64,000 nt of DNA. Source: Rhynchopus euleeides. Taxonomy: Eukaryota; Euglenozoa; Diplonemea; Diplonemida; Diplonemidae. Shown here piece by piece: positions 12,641-24,200 of this stretch (within the stretch, counting starts at the first letter, position 1; each line of letters opens with the position of its first letter). The stretch lies in the NCBI GenBank assembly GCA_963210315.1, contig OY723294.1, positions 1,054,001 through 1,118,000 of the forward strand, in the 5' to 3' direction. The notes under the pieces are model-generated. The model was not told where the DNA came from, did no database searches, and saw nothing but the letters and a program-made list of their open reading frames with translations. The translations under genes and the position numbers were made by a program.

Positions 12641-12789
12641 TTGGTGGGAATTTTTCAGGGGGTCTGGGGAGAGGTCCTGGAGGAAAAAACATCAGGCCCA
12701 GGAAAAAAATGGGAGGGCCTGCTCTGTGAGCCCCACCAAGCAGTTACAGATTGGCAGGACAAGACCTGCAGAGGGTGGCTGCAAAGAAC

Positions 12790-12985
12790 AGATGTTCACT
12801 ACCGTGGCCTCCGGCGGCTGCGGGGCTCCGCCCCCCAGACCCCCCTTGTGGAACCCGGCCCACCAGCCGTACAGCAACCCCAGGAATGCGAAAACGCCCA
12901 AAATCTGTAGCCTCGACGGGACGGATGTTCACTACTGTGGCCTCCGGCGGGTCTGGGGGGCTCTGCCCCCCAGACCCCCCCTGTC
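12790..12985. repeat. two units of a GC-rich dispersed repeat
   Basis: A motif of about 60 bp, beginning ATGTTCACTAC and running through GTGGCCTCCGGCGG to a CCCCCCAGACCCCCC-like end, occurs at about 12792-12850 and 12923-12980. Two more copies in inverted orientation lie at about 34590-34650 and 34752-34812, inside the hAT-like element. Sharing between distant spacers marks it as a dispersed repeat. Confidence 0.65.
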
Positions 12986-13551
12986 GCGTGTGCCTGTCTC
13001 GCAAGTCCTTGGGCGTATGCGACTGGCCATCTCCGCGTAGTCTCGGGCGCGCGAAGCGCGCCCGAGAAAAATTTTTCCGAGTGAAAATTTTTTTTTTCGC
13101 CGGCATTTTTGAGATTTTCAGCGGAGAGGAAAATCACTGGCAAAGCAAACCAAAAAAAAGGAAAATTCCCAGGGCCCAACAAAAGGATTGGCGAAGAGGC
13201 AGGTGTTTAGGACAAAAAGGGGGATGGAGAGGAGGGCGGTGGTGGTGGTTGTGGTTGTGGAAAAAAATCGCGTCCTTTTTTTATTCGTTTTTTTCCATAA
13301 GAAAAGGTGAGAAAATTTATCGCTGCAAGAAAAAACATACAAAACAATGTTCATAAAAGGAGACGGTTCACCCCACCCCCCCCCCCCCATCCTATATTGC
13401 TTCCAACGGAGACAGCCCTTCTCAAAGCTGCGACCGAAAGCCATCCTTGATATCAAACACCACGCTTCAGGTCCACCACCCTCCCACCACCTGTTCTCTC
13501 TGTTCCATAGATTCGGACGCAACCGCACGAACCCACAGAAGAACCCTCAAG

Positions 13552-14142
13552 ATGGTGAAGTTCAGCACCGATGATGACCGCAGCGTGCCACCGGAATGCC
13601 TCCTCCCCGACGGCGGCGTCTGGGTGTTTGGCTACGGCAGCATGCTGTGGAAGGTGACCTTTCCCTTTGCCGAAGTCACCGACGGGTCGCTGCAAGGGTT
13701 CGGCCGTCGGTTCTGCCAGGGCAGTGCTGACCACAGGGGCACTGTCGAGAAGCCGGGCCGCGTTGTCACAGTGGTGCCTGAGGAGGGCAGCCAGCTGTGG
13801 GGCAAGGCCTACCGCATCGCCCCTGCCGACATGGAGGATGTGATTGCCGGCCTGAGCGAGAGGGAGCAGGGCGGGTATGCCACCACAGCGGTGCAGGTGT
13901 CCGCAGCGGATGGGCACACCTTCCCTGCCGTGATGTACTACTCCACGGAGGCGAGTGCCAACTTCATCAAGGGCGAGTCTCTCGCAGACGCGGCCCGTGT
14001 GATTGCCACTGCCGTGGGCCCGTCTGGCCCTAACACAGAGTACCTCTTCAACATCAACAAGTCGCTTCAGGTCATGCAGCGCCATGACCCCTACTGCGAA
14101 GAGTTGGAGCGTCTCGTCCGCGCGCATCCCACAAGCGGGTAG
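13552..14142 (+). CDS. ChaC-type gamma-glutamylcyclotransferase
   Basis: A single exon of 196 residues. WVFGYGSMLWK near residue 22 is the substrate-binding loop of the ChaC family (family pattern FGYGSL.W). LSEREQGGY near residue 102 contains the catalytic Glu (family form REKGGY). Family members degrade glutathione to 5-oxoproline and Cys-Gly in the cytosol. Length and motif order match ChaC2-like proteins. The ATG at 13552 (MVKFSTDDD) is chosen over an upstream in-frame Met because a TTCCATAG acceptor lies 42 nt before it and homology begins shortly after it. No targeting signal is apparent. The enzyme class is secure; substrate specificity is inferred from the family. Confidence 0.9.
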   Translation: MVKFSTDDDRSVPPECLLPDGGVWVFGYGSMLWKVTFPFAEVTDGSLQGFGRRFCQGSADHRGTVEKPGRVVTVVPEEGSQLWGKAYRIAPADMEDVIAGLSEREQGGYATTAVQVSAADGHTFPAVMYYSTEASANFIKGESLADAARVIATAVGPSGPNTEYLFNINKSLQVMQRHDPYCEELERLVRAHPTSG

Positions 14143-15212
14143 TGGGGTTGTGAGGTTGTAGGTGGCAGGCACTCTAGCTTCTTCTCCTCAGCCTGTCCCC
14201 TGGTTGCCCTGGGAGGGCAACGGGTTGTGGTGTGTGTTGTGTGTATACGTCGGGTCGGTTGTCTAAGGGGCAGGTGTCCGGGTGGCGGTGAGGAAGCAGT
14301 GGCAGTGTGGTGTGACCCCTGTAGTGGTTTCGTGAGCTTAGGGCACTGTGGTTGCTGACCTGGCGGTCGCAGTCATGTGGTGTGCCGGGCCGTGCGCACT
14401 GCGGCCCTCTTGGGTCTGTGGCTTTACAGCCTGAACTGGGGTTGGGAGTTGGGGATGCGTATTTCCTCGACACCGTGGCTTCAAACATAGGCCATCTCCG
14501 CCTGTATGCAGCTGCAGAGGCTGAGTTAAACAAGAGTTTGAGCCCTGCCGAGGGAGTCACCGCTGAGTGTAGAACTATGCAGCATTTTGCTGCCTTTCAC
14601 CGTTTGTTTTTGGATAATAGCGAAGCTTGCCGAGCCTCGCCGATTGGCAACGACCCCCTGGCCTGATTAGAGCTTGTAGCTGCCTCTGCCTGGCATGCCT
14701 TGTGACAGCCTTGTGTGTAACCGAGGCAACCAAGCGCACGCCAACTCCGAGAGGATGGCCCAGCATTCTCCAGAGTATTGGGTGGTCGTGGTGGTGCGGC
14801 ACGCTGCCCCTAGCTTCCCTAACCATGTTCCGCATGACAGTAGCCCATCCAGCTGGTGTCCAAGAGAGCCTCGTGCTTGCCTTTTCGGCAGTGTCGCTGA
14901 TTTCATCCCAGCAAGCAGCCACCCAGCCCCTTTCGGGATGGGTATGTCTGTGAGGGTTACACTGCAAGAGAGCACAGGTCGTAAGGACACCGTCCCCATA
15001 TCCCATCCCATTCCCTCTACTCTTGGAGAGCGTCTGTGCATCGGTGGTGTGTGTGGTGGTCTACGCCTTGGCCAACAGAGCACACACCTCACGCATCCCT
15101 CTCCTGATGCTTGTCTACAGCAACACCCAACAGGCTGCACGCCCCCACCCGTCTGTCTTTCGTGCCTCTTCGGGCACACATGGCTGGGCAGGGCGCATCA
15201 TAGCAGAGCAGG
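14143..15212. other. spacer, no gene seen
   Basis: The composition is milder than in the other spacers. Overlapping open frames on both strands show no domain. A pyrimidine-rich stretch at about 15148-15175 followed by several AGs (15202-15211, 15252-15253) probably contains the acceptor of the SZT2 gene. A short upstream coding exon cannot be excluded. Confidence 0.4.
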
Positions 15213-18200
15213 ATGTGGGGTGGGTCAGAGGGGACACCAACTGACACGCACAGGCGGGCCAGATGGAATGCAGAGGACTACCAGGAGGCACCCCACGAGG
15301 TGTATATCTATGTGAAGGACCGCGAGGCCTTCGACCCTGTTGAGCGATTGCGGTGGCATGAGAATTTTCTCCGCACCGGGAACACGGCAGGCGTCAAGGT
15401 CCTCAACAGCGAAGGCAGCATCGTACACAGGCAGAACACGGTGTTCACGGCGGTGCATGCGAGGTTCAATGTGGTTGTTTCAATATCCTTCCCCTCCCTC
15501 ACAACGGTTGACGCACGCACCGGGCAATGCCTCTACGACAGAGCCTGCATCAGCCTGGCCCGCCTTGTCGAAAGCCTCGCCTCCGGCGATGCCGAAGTTG
15601 GGGGACACAAGCTCCCACACACGCCTCGCATCTACCTCACGGTGCTGCTGCACCAGGCGCACCACAGTGCTGTCGATGCGCTGTGCCAGGATGTTCTCAT
15701 CGACCCTGACCCCGAAGGAGCCGCGCGGCTTGTCGGAGAGCTGATGGGGCGCCTGAAGGCTGCTGAGGACAACGCATTCCAGGCGCTGCAGCAGATCAGA
15801 GGCGAGGGTGGTGCCCAGGACACCATGCAGAACCCGTTTGCCCAGGGGAGCCTGGGCGACGTGCTGCAGAGCGCTATGCAGCGCATCCCGCAGCAGCACA
15901 ACGAAGGGACATCCGTCTTCGTCATGATTGCGGACTTCCGGAGGAGCAGCTTCCTCAACGGCGCCATTGTGACCTCTGCGCGAGAGCGGGTGGCGGCGTG
16001 CGACGCGCAGCTCGTCATCATCGATGTTGGGAATGACCACTCCCGGCAGAGGAACCTCATGGCGCTCGCCTCCTGCACACACGGCGTGCTGATCGACTGG
16101 TCGTATCTCGAGCATATGGGTGAGACCCTTGGGACCACCGGGCAGCCGGAGCTGTCAGGGTGTGGCTACTTCGGCAATGCCGTGGGCCCCGGGAAGGGGG
16201 CGTCGTTCTTCTCGTTGCACTCAGAAGCCCTGCTGGCGCAGATCTACCCCGTGGCCCTGGCTGGGGCGATCCTGTCGGCGAGGGTCAACCACCCGTTGCT
16301 CGACACGCCGCACCCCAGGGAGCTGCGTCAGCGCGTGAGGCAGGCGGTGCTGACGCGCTGCATCAACATCCTGGGGAAGGAGACGGACGCAGGCATGCCG
16401 TGGGCTATCGACGGGCAGAATGCGGACCGCAGCGTGCCGGAGTCGATCAAACAGGAGGCATCTGGGAGGTCGCTCGTGGCAAAGTGGACCATCGCCCTGC
16501 AGGACCCCGCCTGCCTCCTCGAGACACGGGTGCGCGAGGGGTGGTGCATCGTCTACCCCTCCACGCCTGGCGACCCCAGCAACGTGCAGGTCGCCATGCC
16601 CTGGATGACAGGGCGCAACTCCCGGTGGCTCTCCGCCACCCTGGTCTATGAGGCGACGCCTGTGCAGAACACACATCTGGGTGCCATCGAACCCATCTGC
16701 GATGTCACCGTGTGGGCGCACGGGCCTCGGGGCTTGGTGTATGAGTATGAGCCGGGGCAGGGGGGGTCGAAGCGGCGAGAGGAGAGCAGCGCCCGTGATG
16801 TGCAGCGCCTGCATGACTATATGGAGGAGCTGCGGAAGAGGGACGAGCTGAAGGCGACGATGCTGCGTGAGAGGCTTGCCGGGAATAAGGACATCCGGCT
16901 CCTGCATGAGCGAATCGCACAGCACTCCACAGATGAGGGGTGCTCGCAGGCATGGCATATGACAGCACACCTCTACTGCTACAGTGCGGTGCTATCCGAT
17001 TCGTCGTCGCCAGGCACTGTTGGGAACCCATCTGACGGCCTTTTCACCGACATATACGATAGGGTTGATGCGCGTCTCTTCGAGTTGCAGCTTTATGTTC
17101 AGACGTTGATGCAGAAGTGGCCCAGCGGCACATTCAGCGGGGATACCAACCGCCCTGGTGTGCTGGGGTCCTCGCCGCGTCCCTATGTGCGGCGGCTCAC
17201 GTCGGGGGGGATTGTTGTCGCTCAGTTCTTCTCGTCTCGCGCTGGGGAGGCCTGCAGGCTCCCGCTGTGCCTCGAGGTGAGGGTCAGCTTTTTCAATGTC
17301 GCCTACATCAAACGCAAAGGTGTGCTGAACGAGCTGCGATCGCTGATCTGCACGGTGCCCTCCAGCACCCGGTCCCAGGGGAATGTGCCTGCCAACCTGC
17401 GGCAGTATCAGCGGAATTTTGCCTTCACCGCACGGCTGGCGCGGGACGAGCTCTCCGCAGTTCTGTCGGACATCCTCAACCGGTGCACGGAGCAGGTGGT
17501 GCTGGAGGCGGGGCACACCGACACCTCGGACACCGACGCCTCCCTCGGCGACCAGCAGCGGCAGAACTCCACCCCACGCGCCATGAGCCGCAGGGACCTC
17601 TACCACAAGATGTCCATCGCACCCCTGTCATACCAGTTCACACACAGGAGGTGGCGGTGGCTCGTCGATGAGGGGCGCACCTCTGTGCTGGCGCACATCT
17701 TCAACGTGCTGTTCCAGGTGCGCCTGAAGGACGGGTTTGTCCTGCTGCAGTCACGCGACACCCACTCCGATTTTGTGATGATGAAGGGCGCTGCGGAGGC
17801 CCTCGTGCTCTACTCCGTGCAGGTCACAGGCAGCGCCATCGAGGCGAGGGTCTGGGTCGAGCAGAGCGATCGTGGCAGGCAGAAGGTTGCCGGGGCCCTG
17901 GCCTTCCCAGCCCGGGAGAGGTTTGCGATGTTCGAGCGGATGTACCTCGAGCACAGCGTTGTGCTGCACGCCTATGCCACCTTCGCACAGGTCGCAACAG
18001 CCATCGAGATGCCCGCCGCCTCCGCCATCATACCGCATGCAAAGATCCACATGCGCTCTGTCACCGACCACGACCACATGCTGTACGACACACCCATCAC
18101 CACCACATGGGTCTGCTCGCGCTGCGGGAAGCGTCAGGCCCAGGCCACCAACCGGTGGTGCTGCAACGAATGCCCGCAGCTGGACTACGCCATCTGCTCG

Positions 18201-21200
18201 CCCTGCGTGACAGAGTGCGAGGCACCCCGCACGGCCCTCCCCGTGGATGCGAACCGCTTCTGCCCGCTGCCCCACGGGCCGTCAACCGTCCCGCTGTGGC
18301 GCAGGCACATATCCCCCGAGGCTGACGGCGCAGAGACGCTGCGCCTGCCGCAGATCGACCTCCTCCTCCGAGGGGGTGCCAAGCACTTCATCGCGCTGCC
18401 CTGCATCTCCGACTGCACCGACCAGCCGGATGACCAGAGCGCCAGTTCTGCAGATGAGAAGACCCTGCTGGCAGGCCTGTCCGAGCCCCTGGTGCGCCTG
18501 CTGGACGCCCTGCAGGAGGGTCTCGGCCCGACAGAGGTGATGAGCCGTGCGAAGAGCGTGCTGGTGGCGCCCGACACCCCTACGATGAAGAAGGCGAAGG
18601 CGGTGCTGGGGTGTGAGCCGTGGCGCATGAAACCTAAGGGGGACTGCAGCGTCGACCTCACTGTGAAGAGCAACAGCAAGCAGCTGCGGGCACAGCTCAT
18701 CGCGGCTGTCGATGCTGCCCGCAAGGAGGGTCCGAAGGAGGGTGGGAAGACGTCATCCTTGGGGGGCGCGGAGACGTCGTCGACGGATGACCGGTGGACC
18801 TCAGCCAACGCGGCGGGGCAGCTGTATTCCCGCCTGTTGAACTGCGTCAACCTGCTGTGCCCGGTGCGGGTCGACGTGTCCCAATCCGACTTCCCCGGGA
18901 ACCAATACCCTGCGGACCTGGTGCCCCCCTTCGCGTCGACCCTCGCAACCTGCCCCATGCTGCACTGCTTTATCCGTCCTGCCGACGTGCGGGCCACACG
19001 CCCCAGCGACGCCGTCACCGGTGTGGTGGTGACGGTGCTGCCATCGCTGGAGAGCGCCCGCCATGTCCCAGTCACCCTCGAGGGGGACTCCAAACCCACG
19101 CAGTGCTTTGTCGGCGTGGTGCACGAGGTGGCGGTGGACCAGCTCAGCTGGGATGTGCTGGCGCAGGTGGCCCCAGCCACCACCTCCTGGGGCCGGGGGG
19201 CCCCCGGCGCTGGGGGGGGGTCGGGCGCCAAGTCGCCCCAGTCTGGGTCGCTGGCCTTCAAGAAATTCCTCGAGGCGGCGCACACCATGATCTTCGCCTT
19301 TGGGGTGTACCGCATGCTGCAGTGCGGCGAGCCTGTCTCTCCAGCAGACATCAAGTTTGCACAGACAATGTGTGTCGACTACAACAGCAACGTCGATGTG
19401 ACGGACCTGGTGAAGGTGCACGCCTCACGGGGGAACGCCGTCCCGCACGAGGCTGTGAACAACACTCTGAAGTCCGCACTCGATAAAAACTTTGGGTGCA
19501 TGAAGGGGACAGAGTGCCACTACTTCTTCCGGGGCCACACCGTCACAGAGACCAAGGTGGGCAGCCACCGGCAGTCGGTTGTCCACACGCGTGTCTCGGC
19601 TGCCTCCAGCAGGACCATCCGCCCGAGGGTGGCACCCAGCATCGCCAGCAGCTGTGCCGCGCCATCCTCCGTCAGCAACCAGCGCCCTGCGAACGAAGGC
19701 CTCACCGCTGCGACAGTCGCGATGATCCCCTCCGCTGCCGGGCTGACACGCCAGCCCCTGTCTGCTGCTCTCAACGGGGATGTGGACGACGGCAAGACGT
19801 CGTTCCCCAGCGCTCCCTCGGAGGACACCAGCACGGAAGGAGACGAGCCGGAGTGCGACAGCCCGCGCCTGGCAGACGGGCAGTCGCGTCTCTGCGACAC
19901 ATCGCAGTGCTACGACACGGATTCCGATGGGGACGGCAGTGTGGTGGGGCCCCCTGGGTCTGCCACCGCCGCAGAGCCTGCAGTCGAGCAGTACTCCCCA
20001 GAGGAGGGGGACGACCTGCCCATCTTCATGATGATGACCATCACCTATGAGGTGTTGGATGAGCGCCCCGGGGTGCGCCGCCCGAAGCAGACGACTTACT
20101 CCCTCCCCGTGCACCACACGATCCTGGATGCCAACGACAACCAGCCGAAGCTGCCTGTGGTGTCGGGCATGCTGCAGAGGGCTCGGCTGTCCCTCGTCGC
20201 GTCCTCCATCCCGCGGCAGTTCTTCGAGATGTCCAGCCGTGGGTTCCGCCCCACGCGGAAGGAGGCGGTGCGGAAGTGTGTCCTGGATGCCCCTGCCATC
20301 GAGTCGATGCGCCGCTTCAGCACGACGCGCGATGCGTATGTCGTTACAGATGAGGGCCTCGGCCCGCAGCTGGACCAGATCTGCGACCCCTATCAGTTCT
20401 TCCCACACCGCCCGAAGAAGCTGATGGAGCGCACCACACGGCGTGTGCAGGCGGAGGTGCACAGGTCGCAGCTGGCCTACCAGCTGACCCGCCCTCTCCG
20501 GAGTGAGCCTCCTGCACAGCTGGCGCATCGCATCGAGGCACTGCGGCCCCGGCACTGGACGAAGATGACCCTGCGCCTGCTCGTGGTGGGGGACCCCCTG
20601 AAGCGGCCCCACCTGACCCTCTTCTTCCGCGACTGGCTCGCGGAATCGCCAGAGCTGCGGGTGCTGAACCAGCAGGACAAGCCTGCAGACGACGAGGGCA
20701 CCCTCGTCCTGACTCTCCTCAACACGCCTGCAGAGGATGCGGCTGTGGTGGCGGCGCTTGTTGCCGCCGTGGCCTGCACCGACCTGTCTGTCGTGAGTGC
20801 AGCAGTGCCTGCGGCATCTGGGGCTGCCTTCGAGCCACCTTTGTCCTACTGGCTGCTGCTGAAGATTAGGGGGGGCAGAGCGGTGTACCGCGGCCCTGGT
20901 GGTGTGCATGGGCTTGGCATGGACCGCTCTGTCATCAAGCTGCGGCTGTGGCTGTTCGGCCCGGACCTGGCCCACCCCGCAGAGCAGCAGGCGCTGCTGT
21001 CGCGCACCGTGCGGTGCCTGCGGAACGTGCAGATGAACCTCAACAGGGCGCTGCTGCTGGAGGAGTGCCACGCGCTGAGCCCGCACTGCATCAGCGACAT
21101 GCTTGTCCCCCCGGAGGGCCTGCCCGCTGTCAAGTTTGTTGCGGTCAAGGTGGCGGTGACCATTGTGGCCTACACGTACTGCGTCGCCTGTGCTGGTGAG

Positions 21201-24200
21201 GCGTCGGCACGCAGGAGGAACGCCGTACCCCCACCCCCGCAGGCTGTGACCCCACAGAACGCCCTGTCTGCCAGCCAGAAGCCTCGTGGAAAGTCTGCGA
21301 GTGCTGTGCGGTATGTCGTGCTGCTGACTGCGTGTCACGCAGTGTGTGATGGTGGGGGATCAGAGTATCTAGTGGTCACTCAAACGGGTCGATTTAGAAA
21401 CCTTCGATGTGTGTGCAGTTCCAGCTGTCTATCAGGCAGAAATGTATTGTCACAATCTGAACACTCTGGACAGAGAAAGACACCCATCCTCAACATGTTA
21501 CACACGGTGCAAGCTCAACGACGCCCATTGATTTTACGCCGCAACTGTTGGTGGACCGATGCCCCACTCCTCCATCCCCACCCCCCCACAGCCCAGGGAG
21601 CGTTGCTGGCGAGTCGGTTCAGTCCTTCTCCCTGCTCAACAGCAGTGTGCAGAAGCGGCAGGCCCTGGAATCGGCATTTCCCCAAACTGGCGCGCTTGTG
21701 TCGCGCGACGTGGTTCCCTACGAGTCATGGGAGCGGTGGGGCGGGCTCGCGTGCACCATGCATGTTGTGTCCGAGCTGAACCTGGGAGTGTACACCGAAC
21801 CGACTGATGTCGATGCGTATGTCCTTGTATAGTATCACAGGGAGCCTTCTCCCGTGTCACTGTGTGTCCAACTGTGTCACTTCACAGCCATTGTTGCGAG
21901 GCGGTTCACCTTTTCTGCACTTCTGAGCCAATTCCCCCACATTCTTTCAACCGGAAACAATGCAAATCGAAACGGGTGTGTTGTATGCAGCACAATTTTT
22001 CCAACTATCTCGCAGTTAGTGTCCCAGCCAGTGTATTGCGTCACCCACACCACCTGGTCGCGCTACAGATGTCTGTTCCAGGTGTGGAACAACTGGCAGT
22101 GCGACAACCGGTTACGGACATATCTCTGGCGGGGGAAGGATGAGGTGTATTACTTTCAATTCAAGCTTACGGTGCTGGTGGACTACCTGCCTTACAAATG
22201 TGTCGCAGTGGCGAGCTGTGCAGCAGCGCTGGTGGCAGCAGAACAGGCAGGGGAGCGTGCTTACTGTGCTGCGCACGTCGTGGCACTGTGTGCCTGCATC
22301 GCCAGTGTCCGGGCTGCGCTCCCAGAGCTGACGTTGACGCACGTCACCTCGCAGGAGTTCCTCTCGTCCCTCACGGATGTCAGCCCTGCCCTGCTGGACT
22401 CCTTTGTCTCCCTCCCACGCGAGCCCTCCATCACGCTGTCGAACACTCTCTCGCAGACAGTCTCCGAGGCACACATCGACAGCGACCCGCAGCTTGGAAA
22501 CTCGGGGCTGCTGGAGCACCCCGTATCGGCCTCCCTTGCCCAGTCCACTACCACGGCACAGTCCCAGTCCCAGTCCCAGTCGTTGATTGCCCATGACTTA
22601 GACCACGGGCGGCTCCGTGCAACAATGATGATCTACAGTGTGCGTCCCCCCCCTGATGAGGTCATTGTCCCCCTGGCTGCAGAGTTCAAAGGCTGCATGC
22701 GCAGTGCCACGGTGCTTGCCCTGGGGGGGCACCTGCAGAAGACAGACGGGAGGCTGTCGTACGACGACCTCCTGGAGCTGCAGCACCGTGCAGAAAAGAC
22801 ACTCCTCTTTGTGTCACCCGTCCCGGAGGACCTATTGGCTTACCGAGAGCGCGTCGAGGTGTACGTCCATTCGCACATGAAGAAGTGGGCGACAAGGGTG
22901 CGCCTGACAGCGGATCCCCTGCCCGACGTGCCGCCGCCACACTTCATCTACCCGAGAATATCGACGCGCAGCGACTCGCGGCACGCGGATATCCGCAACA
23001 CACCCTGGCTTGCGTGCATCCACATGTCGCTCACCGAGGTGCAGACCTCGCTGACGGGTGAGACGGGTGCGTCAGACCTGGGCGCACTGCACGAGCTGGA
23101 CCCTGCTGAGGATGGCGACAGGAGCAGCATGTCCACCTGCCTGCGCTTCCAGGTGTGGATCAACGGCGACAGCAAAGAGCTCGACCCTGCCATCACGCTG
23201 GTGCGGGAGGCGCTGCAGTCCTGCGTCGTGCAGGTGTTCTGCGAGGCCTCCATCGAGACACGCCTCCCTGCCCTGGACAAGGTGCGTGTCAGCGACATTG
23301 CTGCCATGCAGCCCCTCTGCCAGAAGGCCCAGGGGCGCTACGCCAAGTGGGACCGCCGCCGGCAGCAGGACCGCCAGTGGGAGTCGTGCGTCAGCCGTGA
23401 GTACAACGGCACCATCCAGCCCTCCTCCGCCCTGCCCCTGGTGCACGACATCGTGCTGCTGCTGCGCGACCTGCACAGCAGGCTTGTGAACGAGCCTGCC
23501 CGCACACGGCAGAGCTCGCTGCAGCCTGTGGCGTTTTACGCCGAGGCATGCGATGGGCTGTGCGATGCGAACAGCGAATGGCGGCCGACCTACCCTGACA
23601 CCCTCATCCCGGTGCCTGACTTCTTGCCGGCTACCATGAAGCACCATGAGGACCGTGCGCCCATCCCGACATACGACTACTACGTGCTGTGTGGGCGGGG
23701 TGAGAAGGGCGAGCTGTCGGACGAGTGGTCTGCTATGCACTACTCCCAGTCGACAGACGAGTCGCAGACAGCAACCTCGTGCCCCACGTCGACGCCTGCC
23801 TCCTGTGACCTCCTGCGGTTCTACGACAGTGAAGAGTCGTCAGAGCGGCCGTGCTTCCTGTGTGTCAAGGTTAGCGGCAGCGGCATCTATTTCCAGTCGT
23901 ACAACCTGAAGGGCGATTTCATCAAGGTATGGTGCGTCTGACTGCCTTGCCGCATTATTGCTGGGACAGGGCATCCAAGTGGGTATTGCGTCGATCGTCG
24001 CGGAGGTGCAGAAACGCTACGTGCTGCAAGCCAGCATCCTGCACCAAAAGATGGGCCTGTGCCTCCCGGCACAGGCCTTTGTGTATCCGCAGGATTCCTT
24101 GCTCTTCCGTGACACAGGTGCTCAGGCTGAGGTATGGTTTGCTGCTGCGGCTGTGGCCTAACATCGACGCTGCCTGCAGGTTGGGATGAGTGCCATCGAC

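Larger units (their letters stand above)
8592..13551. other. 5-kb spacer with microsatellites and repeat blocks, no cellular gene seen
   Basis: It holds a GGT microsatellite near 9151-9184, many C and G homopolymers, T-rich stretches (9240-9310, 10970-11190) and a repeat block at 12547-13080 listed separately. Open frames are low-complexity or lack any recognisable domain. A frame near 11240-11510 has normal-looking composition but no start context or homology I can name. The AG at 13509-13510 is a likely acceptor for the next gene. Confidence 0.45.

Noticed and set aside
14695..15315. 206-residue frame as the 5' exon of SZT2
   Set aside because: It is in a different frame, has no similarity to SZT2 N-termini, and no donor joining it in phase was convincing.
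19425..21338. 637-residue minus-strand ORF inside the SZT2 gene
   Set aside because: It lies wholly within the homologous SZT2 exon, is Arg/Gly/Leu-rich and shows no domain; stop-free antisense frames are expected in GC-rich coding DNA.
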